Part shown: positions 49,338 through 58,999 of the stretch, in pieces
How the letters are laid out: every line of letters starts with the position of its first letter
Numbering within the stretch: the stretch's first letter is position 1
IMG/VR virus record: IMGVR_UViG_3300020392_000010
Span: 21,192-85,191 of that record
Reading direction: 5' to 3' (one strand)
Source: a virus
DNA length: 64,000 nt
Notes under the pieces: model-generated
Database searches by the model: none
What the model was told of the DNA's origin: nothing
What the model saw: the letters and a program-made list of their open reading frames with translations, nothing else
Translations under genes and position numbers: made by a program

Positions 49338-50267
49338 ATGGATATATTTGACGTACATAGAAGAGATGTTTATAATTTTGATCAATATATGGATCTAAAA
49401 AAACCTAGCTTTGGAGGAAACGATTCTTTAATTTACGATAGAGACGATAAAGGTAAAAAAACATCGGAATCCGATAAATTAAAGGAATATAGACGAGTAG
49501 TTAAAAGAGATCCACTTTTTAAAAATCCACATTACAATTCTACTTATAAGGCAATGAGCCATGATTTAGTGTATAAACAAGAAGGAGAAAAGCCAGTAAC
49601 TTATAGAGACCCGTATTTAACCGGTATAGCCACTGTTGAAGTAGGAGAATATGAGCATGAAGAGTCTAATGAATCAGTTTTACCTAACTTTACTAAATTT
49701 ATAAATGAATCTAAAGGATTAGAAGGTTCTACTAAAGCAACAGTTGAAATAGATAGTAAAATTGAGAAAGTAATAAAAGAAGAAAGTGCTAAGCTTGAAA
49801 AATTACAAAAGTCAAGAGAAGAAGCAATAGCAGAAGGAAAGTGCAATAGCTTTGAAGAATTTGATTCTATTTCAGAAGACTGGTTTGATGATGCATACCC
49901 AGAACCGGATGTAGAAACAGAGGAAGAAACAACAACTAGTCCAGATATAGATACTGAAGAAGGTCCTGAAAACCCTCCAAGAAGAAGAATAAATCCTAAT
50001 CCTAAAAATATGGCATCTCTAGATTCTGCAGTTAAGGATTTAATGGATTATATGGGAATATCTAGAGAAGAAGCTGAAAATATATTGGCCATAGACGTAA
50101 TAAACGATATAGAAAATTCTGAAGAAATGGAAGGCGAAGATAACAAAATGGATGATTTAGAAGAAATTATAGCTAAATATGGAGAAGGTCCCGATTGTTA
50201 TAGTGAAGGCCCTGATTGTTACAGCGAAGGTCCGGATTGTTATAGTGAAGGACCCGGATGCGAGTAA
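49338..50267 (+). CDS. Acidic protein with Cys-containing heptapeptide repeats
   Basis: 309 residues. N-terminal basic part (DVHRRDVYNFDQY), middle with PNFTKFINESKGLEGS containing an I-N-E site like the head-protease rule, then a coiled coil and a strongly acidic tail. The end has three EGPDCYS units and a partial EGPGCE. DNA copies differ only at wobble positions. Follows gp19 by 18 nt, so a virion protein is likely; no family recognised. Confidence 0.65.
   Translation: MDIFDVHRRDVYNFDQYMDLKKPSFGGNDSLIYDRDDKGKKTSESDKLKEYRRVVKRDPLFKNPHYNSTYKAMSHDLVYKQEGEKPVTYRDPYLTGIATVEVGEYEHEESNESVLPNFTKFINESKGLEGSTKATVEIDSKIEKVIKEESAKLEKLQKSREEAIAEGKCNSFEEFDSISEDWFDDAYPEPDVETEEETTTSPDIDTEEGPENPPRRRINPNPKNMASLDSAVKDLMDYMGISREEAENILAIDVINDIENSEEMEGEDNKMDDLEEIIAKYGEGPDCYSEGPDCYSEGPDCYSEGPGCE
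50184..50264 (+). repeat. 21-bp tandem repeats encoding EGPDCYS
   Basis: Three full units (50184-50204, 50205-50225, 50226-50246) and a partial fourth. Synonymous differences between units show that the protein repeat is what is kept. Confidence 0.9.
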
Positions 50268-50268
50268 T

Positions 50269-50667
50269 TTAATCCAAGAAATGTAATAGCGAATTGTTAA
50301 ACAATTCTTTATCGAAATCTTCCTTAGGATCTATTATATGATATTTAAAATTTACATTTAAATATTCTTTTTCTAAAAATTCAACAGTATTTTGTATGCC
50401 GCTAAAGGTAATCGTAGAATTTAAAAAGATTATTCTATTATATTTTTGATTTTTTATGTTTACAGCTTTATCTAAAAGTTTTTTTATTTCATAATTTAAT
50501 AGAAAAGATTGAACGGGGTTGGGTACTAAAAATTTAGTATTAAACTTATCTTTTATTATTTTATTTACATTTAAAAGATAATCTTCTTTTTGTTTTTTAT
50601 TAAACTTTTTTATGAAAAACTTAAACTCTTTTATAAAAATAATATTTAAACATCTTTTTTCTTCCAT
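50269..50667 (-). CDS. Unknown small protein
   Basis: 132 residues from ATG 50667; a GTG at 50679 would add 4 residues but overlaps the deaminase. Contains RIIFLNSTITFSG and KYHIIDPKEDFD, an alpha/beta pattern. Lys/Phe/Asn-rich. Last gene of the leftward replication cluster, 1 nt after the dCMP deaminase. Not recognised. Confidence 0.6.
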   Translation of the reverse strand: MEEKRCLNIIFIKEFKFFIKKFNKKQKEDYLLNVNKIIKDKFNTKFLVPNPVQSFLLNYEIKKLLDKAVNIKNQKYNRIIFLNSTITFSGIQNTVEFLEKEYLNVNFKYHIIDPKEDFDKELFNNSLLHFLD

Positions 50668-50668
50668 T

Positions 50669-51091
50669 TTATAAATCACTTATTTTTAAGACTTCTATCC
50701 CAGCTGATTTTAATACCTTTATTCCATCTAAGTCTCTATAATCTTCAATGTATATTACTTTTTTAATTCCTGATTGTATTATTAACTTACAACAATCTCT
50801 ACAAGGAGATAATGTAACATATAATGTAGAACCACTAATGTCTTGAGTAGACCTTGCGGTTTTTAAAATTGCATTAGCTTCTGCATGCAAAACATACCAA
50901 TGAGTATTTCCATTAATGTCTTCGCAATCATTTGGAAAACCGGTTGGTGTTCCATTAAATCCATCTGAAATAATAGTATTTCCTTTGACCACTAATGCTC
51001 CTACTTTTTTACGCTTACTCTTAGATAACGTAGACCATACTAGCGCCATTTTTAAGTATGTTATATGATATTGTTTTTCTTTATTTGTCAT
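50669..51091 (-). CDS. cd: dCMP deaminase
   Basis: 140 residues. Zinc-binding LHAEANA (H69, catalytic E71) and SPCRDCC (C97, C100), plus NGTPTGFPNDCED characteristic of deoxycytidylate deaminases. Makes dUMP from dCMP for dTTP synthesis; T4 Cd accepts modified dCMP too. In the same operon as the dCMP hydroxymethylase-type gene. Confidence 0.93.
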   Translation of the reverse strand: MTNKEKQYHITYLKMALVWSTLSKSKRKKVGALVVKGNTIISDGFNGTPTGFPNDCEDINGNTHWYVLHAEANAILKTARSTQDISGSTLYVTLSPCRDCCKLIIQSGIKKVIYIEDYRDLDGIKVLKSAGIEVLKISDL

Positions 51092-51284
51092 TGTTTTTCA
51101 TACTTGCTGTAACCAGTATAACTATTTGTAATAAAATAGCGTACATTCCTAAAAAATTTTTAAACGTTAGTTCTCTATTATCAAAAGTAATGTAATATGT
51201 TAAATACCCTAGTAAACATACAATGAGATAAAAAAGTAACATTCCAAAAATATTTTTTAAGATATTTGAAAATTTATCTTTCAT
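51081..51284 (-). CDS. Two-helix membrane protein
   Basis: 67 residues with hydrophobic segments IFGMLLFYLIVCLLGYLTYYI and FLGMYAILLQIVILVTASM. Overlaps both neighbours (11 and 4 nt) within the nucleotide-metabolism operon. Function unknown. Confidence 0.65.
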   Translation of the reverse strand: MKDKFSNILKNIFGMLLFYLIVCLLGYLTYYITFDNRELTFKNFLGMYAILLQIVILVTASMKNNDK

Positions 51285-52189
51285 ATTAAATGTTTGAATA
51301 AGTTATAGTATATAAAAGATAACATATCGTTATCTTTAAATTCGTTTACCCTATTCATTATTTTATAAGAATCTTTTAAACCGGTTTCTATGTCATACTC
51401 AATATTTTGTAATTCAACAGACGGTTTTGAATCTACGCTAATTAGTTGATTTTTTAAAACTGGCATTTCATAAGGGGTAAATTCATTTTTTAACATTTCA
51501 TTTAATCTATCATATTCAGTACTATACACGTGCATTGAATCAACTACATGAGAATAAGTTCCTAATTCTAAATTTGGATACACTTCTTTCAAATGCATTA
51601 ACATTTGTTGTTGTAAAACTGTAAAAAAAGCTACGTCTGTAGGTAACCCTAGTATTACATCATTGCTTCTCATTTTTACAGACATTCTAAGTTTATTATT
51701 TCTTATTAAAAAATTTGCATACATAGTACATACAAAGTCTTTATTATCAAAAGACTGATGTTTAGGTAAATTAAAGTGCATAACAGCTTGTCTAGTGTCT
51801 TTATCTTTTATTAAAGATTGTAGGGCCCATTCGTATTCTGTTAAATTATAATCATTTTTATTGTTAAACAATAAGTTTCCATATGAAGAATTAACTGTTC
51901 CATCGGGATTAGCTATTTTTTCCCAAAATTTAGCGTATTTACTAATAAATTTAACATCATTTCTCCCTAAGAAATACCACATAAACTCGGCTGCTATGTA
52001 TTTACTTTGAGAAGACCTTATTTTATTTTTATATAAGCTAGAAATTGGGTTTTTTATTTCTAAACATACATCTACTATTTCTTTAGTAGAATTTGACCGA
52101 GGGTTACTTTCTTGACCTGCTTTTCCCATTAAATCAGTTAACATGTCCTTATATACCTCTGCAAAAGTGTCTTTTGAATAAACTTTCAT
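51281..52189 (-). CDS. gp42: dCMP hydroxymethylase-type enzyme of the thymidylate synthase family
   Basis: 302 residues. Catalytic Cys in DFVCT (C154), then KMRSNDVILGLPTDVAF and YSHVVDSMHVYS. Aligned to E. coli thymidylate synthase (C146, R166, D169, N177) the equivalents are C154, R174, D177 and D185. Asp in place of the Asn that reads the dUMP base is the hallmark of T4 dCMP hydroxymethylase, so the substrate should be dCMP. It would make 5-hydroxymethyl-dCMP (or, less likely, 5-methyl-dCMP). dCMP deaminase and gp56 dCTPase in the same cluster support this. Confidence 0.85.
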   Translation of the reverse strand: MKVYSKDTFAEVYKDMLTDLMGKAGQESNPRSNSTKEIVDVCLEIKNPISSLYKNKIRSSQSKYIAAEFMWYFLGRNDVKFISKYAKFWEKIANPDGTVNSSYGNLLFNNKNDYNLTEYEWALQSLIKDKDTRQAVMHFNLPKHQSFDNKDFVCTMYANFLIRNNKLRMSVKMRSNDVILGLPTDVAFFTVLQQQMLMHLKEVYPNLELGTYSHVVDSMHVYSTEYDRLNEMLKNEFTPYEMPVLKNQLISVDSKPSVELQNIEYDIETGLKDSYKIMNRVNEFKDNDMLSFIYYNLFKHLI

Positions 52190-52224
52190 AAAATATTATA
52201 CAATAAATGATTAATAGGTTTTAA

Positions 52225-53901
52225 TTAACACTCTGTAGCTGAAGTAATAGTCATTTCTGAAAAAAAGTTAGCCTTTTCTATGCTTATTTTTTTATGAAAA
52301 AGCTCTTCAGGTAAAGGATCGTGTGAAATTACAAAAACAGTAAGCCCATGCTCTTTAGAAAAGTCTTTTAGTATTTCGATTGTCTTGTATATGCTATCTT
52401 TATCTAAAGAACTAAAAATTTCATCTAAAAATAGAACATTTATTTGATGATTCTTCATTTTTATTAATTCTAACATAGCCAATAGCACTATTAAGTTCAT
52501 TTTCTTCTGTTCTCCAGTAGAAAGGCTATCTGGGGCTATTTGTTCACCTAAATGTGAAATAATAGGGTTAAATTGACTATCGAATTCAAAACTAAACTTA
52601 AAATCTAACTTTTTGCTTATAGTTAGTATTTTTGAATTTAAAATAGGCATTACTTTGTCCATCAACCGCTGTTTTACGCCCGATTCTGATAAAAAATCTA
52701 GCATATCAGTAAATATTTCGTGCTTCTTAGTGGTTTTTTCTAATTTTTCTGTAGAACTAGCTATTTTACCCTGTATATTAGATATAATATTGTTTAAAGC
52801 AGTTGTTTGTTTGCTATTGTCTTTTATTTTTAAGGATTCTATTGCTTCTTGAAGATTTATTATATCTAATTCTATCTTAGAAACCTCTTTTCTATTAGAA
52901 TCATAACTATCTACTATTTTTTGCTTACTAGACTCTAAATTTTCTATGTTTTTTTGTAAAATAGGTGTTTTTTTAGTAAAAGTACGCTGTTTTTCAATAA
53001 TAGCTTCTTTTATTTTACTATGTTTATCATCTGTTAAGTCGCTTAAGCAATGTGGACATTTATTAAGTTCGTATATTTCTAATTTTTTTGATATTTCAGA
53101 CAGAGCTGCTTTGTTTTTACTTAAAGTAGAGCTAGCATTGCTTAATTTAGAGTTTATTTCTGCTACTTCCTGTTTTAATTCTATTGAAATTTTATTGTAT
53201 TTACTAAGATCAATGTTTTTAGAGTCTACTTGTTTTGATTTAGAAGATATTTCAGTAGTTTTTTCTTCAGTTATGCTATTTTTTAATAATTCTAATTGTT
53301 CTTTAGATTTATTTAAAGTTTCATTACTGCTTTCTATGTCAGATTCAAGAAAAAGTATGTTTGACTTATTATCTTTAGAGTCTTCCTTTACTTGATTAGA
53401 CATATCTGATAAAATATCTGTTCCAAATATTCTATCTATTATTTTTCTTTTATCAGTAGGTGTTAATTTTATAAAAGATTTAAAATCTTCAAATGAAAGG
53501 CTTATTGTATTTGAAAAAACAGAAAATGGAAAATCTATTAATTCATCTTCTACAAAAGAATCTACTTTACGTTTGTCGGGTAAATTATGAGCAGAATCGT
53601 CTATTGTTAAGTTAGTATAATTTGGGTCTATTCCTCTTTCTAAGCGTATAGAACTCCCAGATGAAGATAAAAAGTCAACACAAGTATAAGCATTTTTATT
53701 AATCCTATTAGGTATATCCTTTGTTTTTCTAACCGCTGATTTTCCATACAAAGAAATAGTAAGTGCTTCTTTTATAGAAGACTTTCCGCTTCCATTTTTA
53801 CCCTCAACAAGTATTAATTCTGGGGTATCTGAAAAAGTAAATTCTTGTAATTTATTTCCATATGAACATATATTTCTCCAAGCTATCTTTAATAATTTCA
53901 T
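52225..53901 (-). CDS. gp46: Recombination endonuclease subunit gp46 (Rad50/SbcC-like)
   Basis: 558 residues (T4 gp46: 560). Walker A EGKNGSGKSS, long coiled coils around the zinc hook CPHC, ABC signature LSTGEQKKMNL, Walker B VLFLDEIFSSLD. With gp47 it resects DNA ends for recombination-dependent replication. A small nuclease gene separates it from gp47. Confidence 0.93.
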   Translation of the reverse strand: MKLLKIAWRNICSYGNKLQEFTFSDTPELILVEGKNGSGKSSIKEALTISLYGKSAVRKTKDIPNRINKNAYTCVDFLSSSGSSIRLERGIDPNYTNLTIDDSAHNLPDKRKVDSFVEDELIDFPFSVFSNTISLSFEDFKSFIKLTPTDKRKIIDRIFGTDILSDMSNQVKEDSKDNKSNILFLESDIESSNETLNKSKEQLELLKNSITEEKTTEISSKSKQVDSKNIDLSKYNKISIELKQEVAEINSKLSNASSTLSKNKAALSEISKKLEIYELNKCPHCLSDLTDDKHSKIKEAIIEKQRTFTKKTPILQKNIENLESSKQKIVDSYDSNRKEVSKIELDIINLQEAIESLKIKDNSKQTTALNNIISNIQGKIASSTEKLEKTTKKHEIFTDMLDFLSESGVKQRLMDKVMPILNSKILTISKKLDFKFSFEFDSQFNPIISHLGEQIAPDSLSTGEQKKMNLIVLLAMLELIKMKNHQINVLFLDEIFSSLDKDSIYKTIEILKDFSKEHGLTVFVISHDPLPEELFHKKISIEKANFFSEMTITSATEC

Positions 53902-53904
53902 ATT

Positions 53905-54273
53905 TTATTTTCTTTTACCTCCATGATATTCTACTGCGTGTCCTTCGTTTATCATCATTTGATTTGCGCTTAATGTCCATGAAGAATCTTCAAATAATAT
54001 TTCGCCTAAGCATCTTCCAAATTTTCCTACCCCATGTGATTTTAAAATAAATATAGAATTATGACTTTTTAAAAGATTTTGTAAATACTTAGTTGCTGCT
54101 TTTCCTTTTTTTTTCTCTTCCTTATCTCTTGTTCTTGATTCAGGGGCATTTATTCCCATCATTCTTATTCTGACCTTTTTCCAAGTATCAAAACCTAGAT
54201 CAACTAATGCGTCTACAGTATCTCCATCTACTACTCTATCTAATTTAGCCCTATAATTATAAAGATTACTCAT
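53905..54273 (-). CDS. Staphylococcal-nuclease-like protein
   Basis: 122 residues. VVDGDTVDA (calcium-site Asp), RMMGINAPES with R37 and E45 spaced as R35 and E43 in the family model, and GKFGRCLGEIL with R87. The second metal Asp is Asn here (N42). No signal peptide, so it acts in the cytosol or virion. Inserted between gp47 (8-nt overlap) and gp46 (3-nt gap), implying a joint role in DNA degradation or processing. Confidence 0.85.
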   Translation of the reverse strand: MSNLYNYRAKLDRVVDGDTVDALVDLGFDTWKKVRIRMMGINAPESRTRDKEEKKKGKAATKYLQNLLKSHNSIFILKSHGVGKFGRCLGEILFEDSSWTLSANQMMINEGHAVEYHGGKRK

Positions 54274-55396
54274 AGCTTTTTTCTTTGTTTTTTACTTTAT
54301 CGTTTAATTTTTTAAAATACATTTTCATAGTATTATTATAAGACTCAGGGTATTCTCTTTCAGATAAACAAGTTAGAAATATGTCATATATGTCGTAATC
54401 TTTAATTTCATCTATTGTTTTATCTTCTATTTCAGAGCTTTCTTTTATTTCAGGATTATATGTAAAAAATTCTATTTTTTTATAATTAAAAGATTCTATA
54501 ATTTCCATAAACCGAGTAACGGGGAAAACAGATGCTTTATCTATTTTCATCATAACATCTACATAATTGTTACTAAACATTTTTTTGATTTCATCTAATT
54601 TCATTTCTAACAAATCAAAAGAGTCTACTTTTATAAATTTAGGAGAAAACTTATTTTCTTCAAAAGTTTCTATTATTTTACCATTTTCTACTAAGTCTAT
54701 TATATGATACCCTTTAGGATTGCCCCTATCTCCCCTATCTAGTTCAAAAGGTGTTCCAGTGTATAATACGTTTTCGTTTTCCTGGTGAATATGGATATGC
54801 CCTGAAAAAACCCTAGAAAAATTACTTAATAACTTAGTGTCTAATCCATTATGTAATTTTACCCATTTATTTAATTTGAAATTTTTTATATCAGCATGAC
54901 ATATTATATAATCGGCCTTTCCTATGTAAGATGTTACTTCTTTAGTTATTTTAGCCTCATCTTCAATCCAAGGTAACATTAAAAAATTATGTATAGAGTT
55001 AAGGCTTAATATTTCCGGTTTTTCAAAAACGTGAACATTAGGAAATATTTTTTCAATACCTTTTAATGAATGTATACTATTATTATCTTTGTAATAAACA
55101 TCGTGATTTCCTAATATTATATAAATTCCTCTTTTAAATTTTTTAGAAAGACAGTTTAATATTTCTAAAGAATCATTCCAAATTCTATTATTAGTATGTT
55201 CCCTATTATGAAACCAGTCTCCTTCTTGAATTAAAATATCAGTATTTTCGTTAAAACCATGCTTATCAATTTCATTTAAAAAATGATCTATTAAAAAGGA
55301 TTTTTGAGAATTAGCCCATTCTATAGAATTATTTCTTATGCCTAAGTGTAAATCTCCTAATAAAAATATTTTATTTACTTTTTCTAAAGATACCAT
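54266..55396 (-). CDS. gp47: Recombination endonuclease subunit gp47 (Mre11/SbcD-like)
   Basis: 376 residues (T4 gp47: 339). Phosphoesterase motifs GDLHLG, QEGDWFHNR, ILGNHDVYY, CHADI and FSGHIHIHQ coordinate the two metals. It forms the nuclease half of the gp46/47 complex. Operon with the SNase-like gene and gp46. Confidence 0.93.
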   Translation of the reverse strand: MVSLEKVNKIFLLGDLHLGIRNNSIEWANSQKSFLIDHFLNEIDKHGFNENTDILIQEGDWFHNREHTNNRIWNDSLEILNCLSKKFKRGIYIILGNHDVYYKDNNSIHSLKGIEKIFPNVHVFEKPEILSLNSIHNFLMLPWIEDEAKITKEVTSYIGKADYIICHADIKNFKLNKWVKLHNGLDTKLLSNFSRVFSGHIHIHQENENVLYTGTPFELDRGDRGNPKGYHIIDLVENGKIIETFEENKFSPKFIKVDSFDLLEMKLDEIKKMFSNNYVDVMMKIDKASVFPVTRFMEIIESFNYKKIEFFTYNPEIKESSEIEDKTIDEIKDYDIYDIFLTCLSEREYPESYNNTMKMYFKKLNDKVKNKEKSYE

Positions 55397-55930
55397 TTAA
55401 AACATTTTATTATTCTTATTCATTTTCCAATCTAGGAATTTATATTTTTTATTAAGCTCAGACAACAGGGTTTCTTTATGAGAATATTCTAAAAAATCAA
55501 ATATTTTTTTATAATCCATTGCTGTAATATTAGATATGGCTTCTAATATGTATATTGGATTAGAAAAAGTTTCAAACTCTTTTTTATTATCTAATAATGA
55601 ATTAACTTTTTCAAAAATAAAATTTATTTCATCTTTATTAAACTTATTTCTAGTGCCTTCTTTTTCTGTTATCATTTGAGATAATTCATGATCTAAATTT
55701 ATTATCTTAAATATATGATCTAAAAAAATTTTATATTCTACATTGTTTTCATAATCATATAAATCATTTAAATAGCTTTTAGAATAACTAGACTCAACTT
55801 GTATGTTTCTATTATATTCATACTCATCTGGATCCTTTAACCCGTCACCCTGGTTATATCTATTATTAAAGATTTTATCTTCTCTTTTATCTATTTGTTT
55901 TGATTTTTCTGATTTTGATGCATCTTTCAT
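55397..55930 (-). CDS. Unknown protein between gp41 and gp47
   Basis: 177 residues. Charged disordered N-terminus (KSEKSKQIDKREDKIFNN), then a helical domain with KEFETFSNPIYILEAISNI. No T4 late-sigma (gp55), helicase-loader (gp59) or clamp-binding tail can be recognised. Its ATG lies 18 nt after gp41 and its stop abuts gp47. Replication or recombination role by context only. Confidence 0.7.
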   Translation of the reverse strand: MKDASKSEKSKQIDKREDKIFNNRYNQGDGLKDPDEYEYNRNIQVESSYSKSYLNDLYDYENNVEYKIFLDHIFKIINLDHELSQMITEKEGTRNKFNKDEINFIFEKVNSLLDNKKEFETFSNPIYILEAISNITAMDYKKIFDFLEYSHKETLLSELNKKYKFLDWKMNKNNKMF

Positions 55931-55948
55931 TTTTTAAATTAATATTTT

Positions 55949-57451
55949 TTATATCTGATTCAAGAGGTCGCTATAGTCGTCTTTTTGAACGTCAATTGTT
56001 TGATTGTTACTATTTAATCCAAAATTTTCACTAGGACTTATGTTTTTATAAGAATCTCTAAGCTCTGATTCCATATTTCCTGCCTCATCGTCGTCGCTAT
56101 AATATTCACTATTTTCTCCTACTGATTCGTCTAACCTCATGTAATCTTTTTTCATATCATAAAATTTATAGCTTTCTTCATATCCGTTGTCTCTATTTGC
56201 TATAAGTTTTATTTTCATTCTTTGCTCTAAAGGACCTCTCATTAACCCATACAAAGCATCTACTGTGTGAATTAAGCCAAATGATTCTGCTACTGAATCC
56301 ATTCCTAAGTCAAAATCATCTATTGCATCTCTCTTGATTTGAGTAGCAGTTATTATGCACCATTTATTTCTCATGGCAACACCTCTTAGTTCTTCAGATA
56401 TTACTTTTATTTTTTCATATAGTCCGCCCTGTTCGGTTATAGGTCTCATTAAGTTTATGTAATCAACAACTATTACAGAAAACTTTTTATTCATTTCTTT
56501 TTCTTGTCTAATAAAATAATTTTCTATATCAATAGCAGTTGCTCCGCCAGTTGCAAATTCTTTTATTAGTAATTCGCCATATTTTTTCCCAGAAGCTTCT
56601 AATTCTTTTAATTTATCTTGAACCATTGACATAGCGGTTTCATTTGTAAACCCGTCATATTTAATAGTTTCAATACCTAGAATATTTGAACCTAGTCTTT
56701 TCATATATTTACCTTCAGATAACTCAACCGTAACAACACCTGTGTTATTTCCTGCTAAAAACGAACGGGTCGCTATATTTCCAAGGACTATTGATTTTCC
56801 TACTTTAGGCCTACCTTGAAAAACTATTAAAGACTTAGCATTCCATCCTCCGCCTTGGGTTTTATCAAAAAATTTAAAACCAGACGGGCATCCTTCTTTA
56901 GAGATTTGAATATGGTGCATGGGATTTAAAAAATTAAGCCCCGATTTACCATTTTCAAAATTAATAGATAATTTGTCATTCATTTTATTTCTAACACCTT
57001 CAATAACTTGTTCTATATTATCAGGATTTACGTTTGTTGTTTTTAAAGTAGTTAACATATCTATTAATAGTATGTTAAATCCTCTTAATAAAACAAAAGC
57101 TTTTACGTATTTGTATAAAAAGCTATAATTATGTTCTGATAAGTTGTAGTTATAAATTTCATCTAAAACAAGTTGATCTATGTCTTCATTTTTAACTCCT
57201 AAAAATAAGCTTAGCTCTTTTTTACTAGGTATTTTACCATGGTCTCTATAATATAGAGTTGCGTATTTCCAAGTAATTTGCAAATCTTCATTAGAAAAAT
57301 ATTTAGATTTGATTTTAGACATTAAATCTTTTTTATCTAAATATTCCTCGGTGTTAGAAGGTTTTAATAAATCTTCATCTGCTGTTGGGTTTAAAACAAA
57401 ATTCCAAACCATTTTTTCTAAAAGTTCAATATTTTCTATAAAGTCTATCAT
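55949..57451 (-). CDS. gp41: Replicative DNA helicase gp41-like
   Basis: 500 residues (T4 gp41: 475). RecA-type core with Walker A GRPKVGKS, VTVELSEG (motif 1a), VIVVDYINLMRP (motif 2) and GLMRGPLEQRMKIKLIANRDNG near the C-terminus. Hexameric 5'-3' helicase that works with primase gp61. The start overlaps the 116-aa gene by ATGA. Confidence 0.92.
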   Translation of the reverse strand: MIDFIENIELLEKMVWNFVLNPTADEDLLKPSNTEEYLDKKDLMSKIKSKYFSNEDLQITWKYATLYYRDHGKIPSKKELSLFLGVKNEDIDQLVLDEIYNYNLSEHNYSFLYKYVKAFVLLRGFNILLIDMLTTLKTTNVNPDNIEQVIEGVRNKMNDKLSINFENGKSGLNFLNPMHHIQISKEGCPSGFKFFDKTQGGGWNAKSLIVFQGRPKVGKSIVLGNIATRSFLAGNNTGVVTVELSEGKYMKRLGSNILGIETIKYDGFTNETAMSMVQDKLKELEASGKKYGELLIKEFATGGATAIDIENYFIRQEKEMNKKFSVIVVDYINLMRPITEQGGLYEKIKVISEELRGVAMRNKWCIITATQIKRDAIDDFDLGMDSVAESFGLIHTVDALYGLMRGPLEQRMKIKLIANRDNGYEESYKFYDMKKDYMRLDESVGENSEYYSDDDEAGNMESELRDSYKNISPSENFGLNSNNQTIDVQKDDYSDLLNQI

Positions 57452-57798
57452 GCTTTGTATTTTTCAGTTATATTGTAAAATTTAGAAATACCTTTTTCAG
57501 ATATATGAAAAGTTTTAGATTTAACATCTATATTTTTTTCTTCTATTAACTCTTTAATCATTGATATTATACTATCTTTTTCCTCTTCGGATTCGAATCT
57601 TTCTCCAAAAATATACTTTAGTGTTTTAGAAGAAAATTTTAAATTTTTATAATTTATTTTTTTATCCTTTCCTTCTATGTTATTAGTTATTATATAGTTT
57701 ATTATTTCAAATAAAATAGAATCTTTACTTATTAAGTTATTATTCAAGTGCATATTTAAATAATACTTTAATTGTAAATCATTTTTTAACTTAATCAT
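57448..57798 (-). CDS. Unknown small protein at the T4 gene 40 position
   Basis: 116 residues, Lys/Ile/Asn-rich, with a C-terminal winged-helix-like ending (KTFHISEKGISKFYNITEKY). Lies between uvsX and gp41 as gene 40 does in T4, but no similarity to gp40 is visible. Overlaps both neighbours (4 and 8 nt). Confidence 0.65.
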   Translation of the reverse strand: MIKLKNDLQLKYYLNMHLNNNLISKDSILFEIINYIITNNIEGKDKKINYKNLKFSSKTLKYIFGERFESEEEKDSIISMIKELIEEKNIDVKSKTFHISEKGISKFYNITEKYKA

Positions 57799-58999
57799 CG
57801 CTTGCTTCTATTTCAAATGAATCTTCTAATTCTTCTAATTCATCCTTTAATACTTCTGAAATAGAACTATATTTAAATTTTGGTTTTATTACATTTTCAT
57901 CGAGTTCATCTATTACTTTGTCAGTAAATACTTTTTCTGTAAATATTTCTCTCCATGGTATTTTTTCACCTGTCCATTTGTTTATGTAATTCCTAGCAGA
58001 TTTTTTAGGTTGAAAATATACTTTTTTATTGTTTTCTTCGAATGGTCTACATTGTGATTGGTCTGATTCTGAAAGTTTACTAAATTCTTTTTCTGATATA
58101 ACACTTCCTCTACCTACTCCACATGCATCCCAGCTAATGTAGTCTTGTAATCCAACATATGGATTCATTCCTTTATGAAAACCTATATGGAATTCTATTC
58201 TCTCAGGTTTAGCTAAACGATTCTTATCAGTATTACACCTAACTATAACACCCGTTTTCTTTTTTTCGTCTTCTTCGTCATCTTTAAGGTGCCCTTTTGC
58301 TAGCATCATTACAACAGAAGCCGCATATAAAGGGCCTCCTCCACCTGACATAGTTTTACCAGCATATTGATCCTGGCCAGCATAATTATGAGCAGTAAAG
58401 ATTAAAGGTATTTTTAAATTAGATAAGTCTAGGGTAAAAGATTTGAAGAGAGCCCTTAATTCTTTTGCTCGAAGACCCATGTCTTGGGCGTTACTGCCCT
58501 TGTTTATATCATTTACTTCCTTATCAGTTAATAAGTGAGTTAATGAATCTACTATAACCATTATTTTTAAACCGGGGTTGGATTCTGCTGTTTTAATAAT
58601 GTCATTGATAAAAAACTTTACCTCTGATATTTTAGCCATTCTTTTATAGTTAAGAAGATCCATGTTTATTCCAAAGTTTTCAAAGTCTTTAGAGTCTAAA
58701 GCCCCTTCTGAATCTATATAAAACGCCACATAGCCCTGTTTTTGAGCATTGTGAACAGCATTCATTGCTAAAAACGTTTTACCGGTTCCAGAATCTCCAG
58801 AAACACCTAGGCTTCTGGCGTTTGGATAACCTCCTCTTAAACTCCCTGACATTTGAGCGTTTAACAAATAATTACCTGTATGTATAAATTCATCTATATC
58901 TGAAAAACCTCTTAACTTTACTCTGCCTTTTGTTTCTTTTGCTAATTTATCGTTAAATTTACTAAATGCTGCTAGGGTTTCTGCTGTACTTTTGCTCAT
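57791..58999 (-). CDS. uvsX: RecA-like recombinase UvsX
   Basis: 402 residues (T4 UvsX: 391). Walker A GDSGTGKT, YIDSEGALD, Walker B IMVIVDSLTHL, FTAHNYAGQDQYAG, and GGGGPLYAASVVMMLAKG. Acidic C-terminus (EELEDSFEIEASDD). Catalyses strand exchange and feeds recombination-dependent replication. The leader is A/T-rich with a short hairpin upstream. Confidence 0.93.
   Translation of the reverse strand: MSKSTAETLAAFSKFNDKLAKETKGRVKLRGFSDIDEFIHTGNYLLNAQMSGSLRGGYPNARSLGVSGDSGTGKTFLAMNAVHNAQKQGYVAFYIDSEGALDSKDFENFGINMDLLNYKRMAKISEVKFFINDIIKTAESNPGLKIMVIVDSLTHLLTDKEVNDINKGSNAQDMGLRAKELRALFKSFTLDLSNLKIPLIFTAHNYAGQDQYAGKTMSGGGGPLYAASVVMMLAKGHLKDDEEDEKKKTGVIVRCNTDKNRLAKPERIEFHIGFHKGMNPYVGLQDYISWDACGVGRGSVISEKEFSKLSESDQSQCRPFEENNKKVYFQPKKSARNYINKWTGEKIPWREIFTEKVFTDKVIDELDENVIKPKFKYSSISEVLKDELEELEDSFEIEASDD

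Noticed and set aside
51281-52189. Plain thymidylate synthase (ThyA)
   Set aside because: The base-reading Asn is Asp (D185), as in T4 dCMP hydroxymethylase, and gp56 is present.
55397-55930. Late sigma factor gp55 or helicase loader gp59
   Set aside because: Length is close, but no sigma-like segments, clamp-binding end or gp59 pattern is visible.
57448-57798. Gene 40 product
   Set aside because: Only the position between uvsX and gp41 matches; sequence looks winged-helix-like instead.
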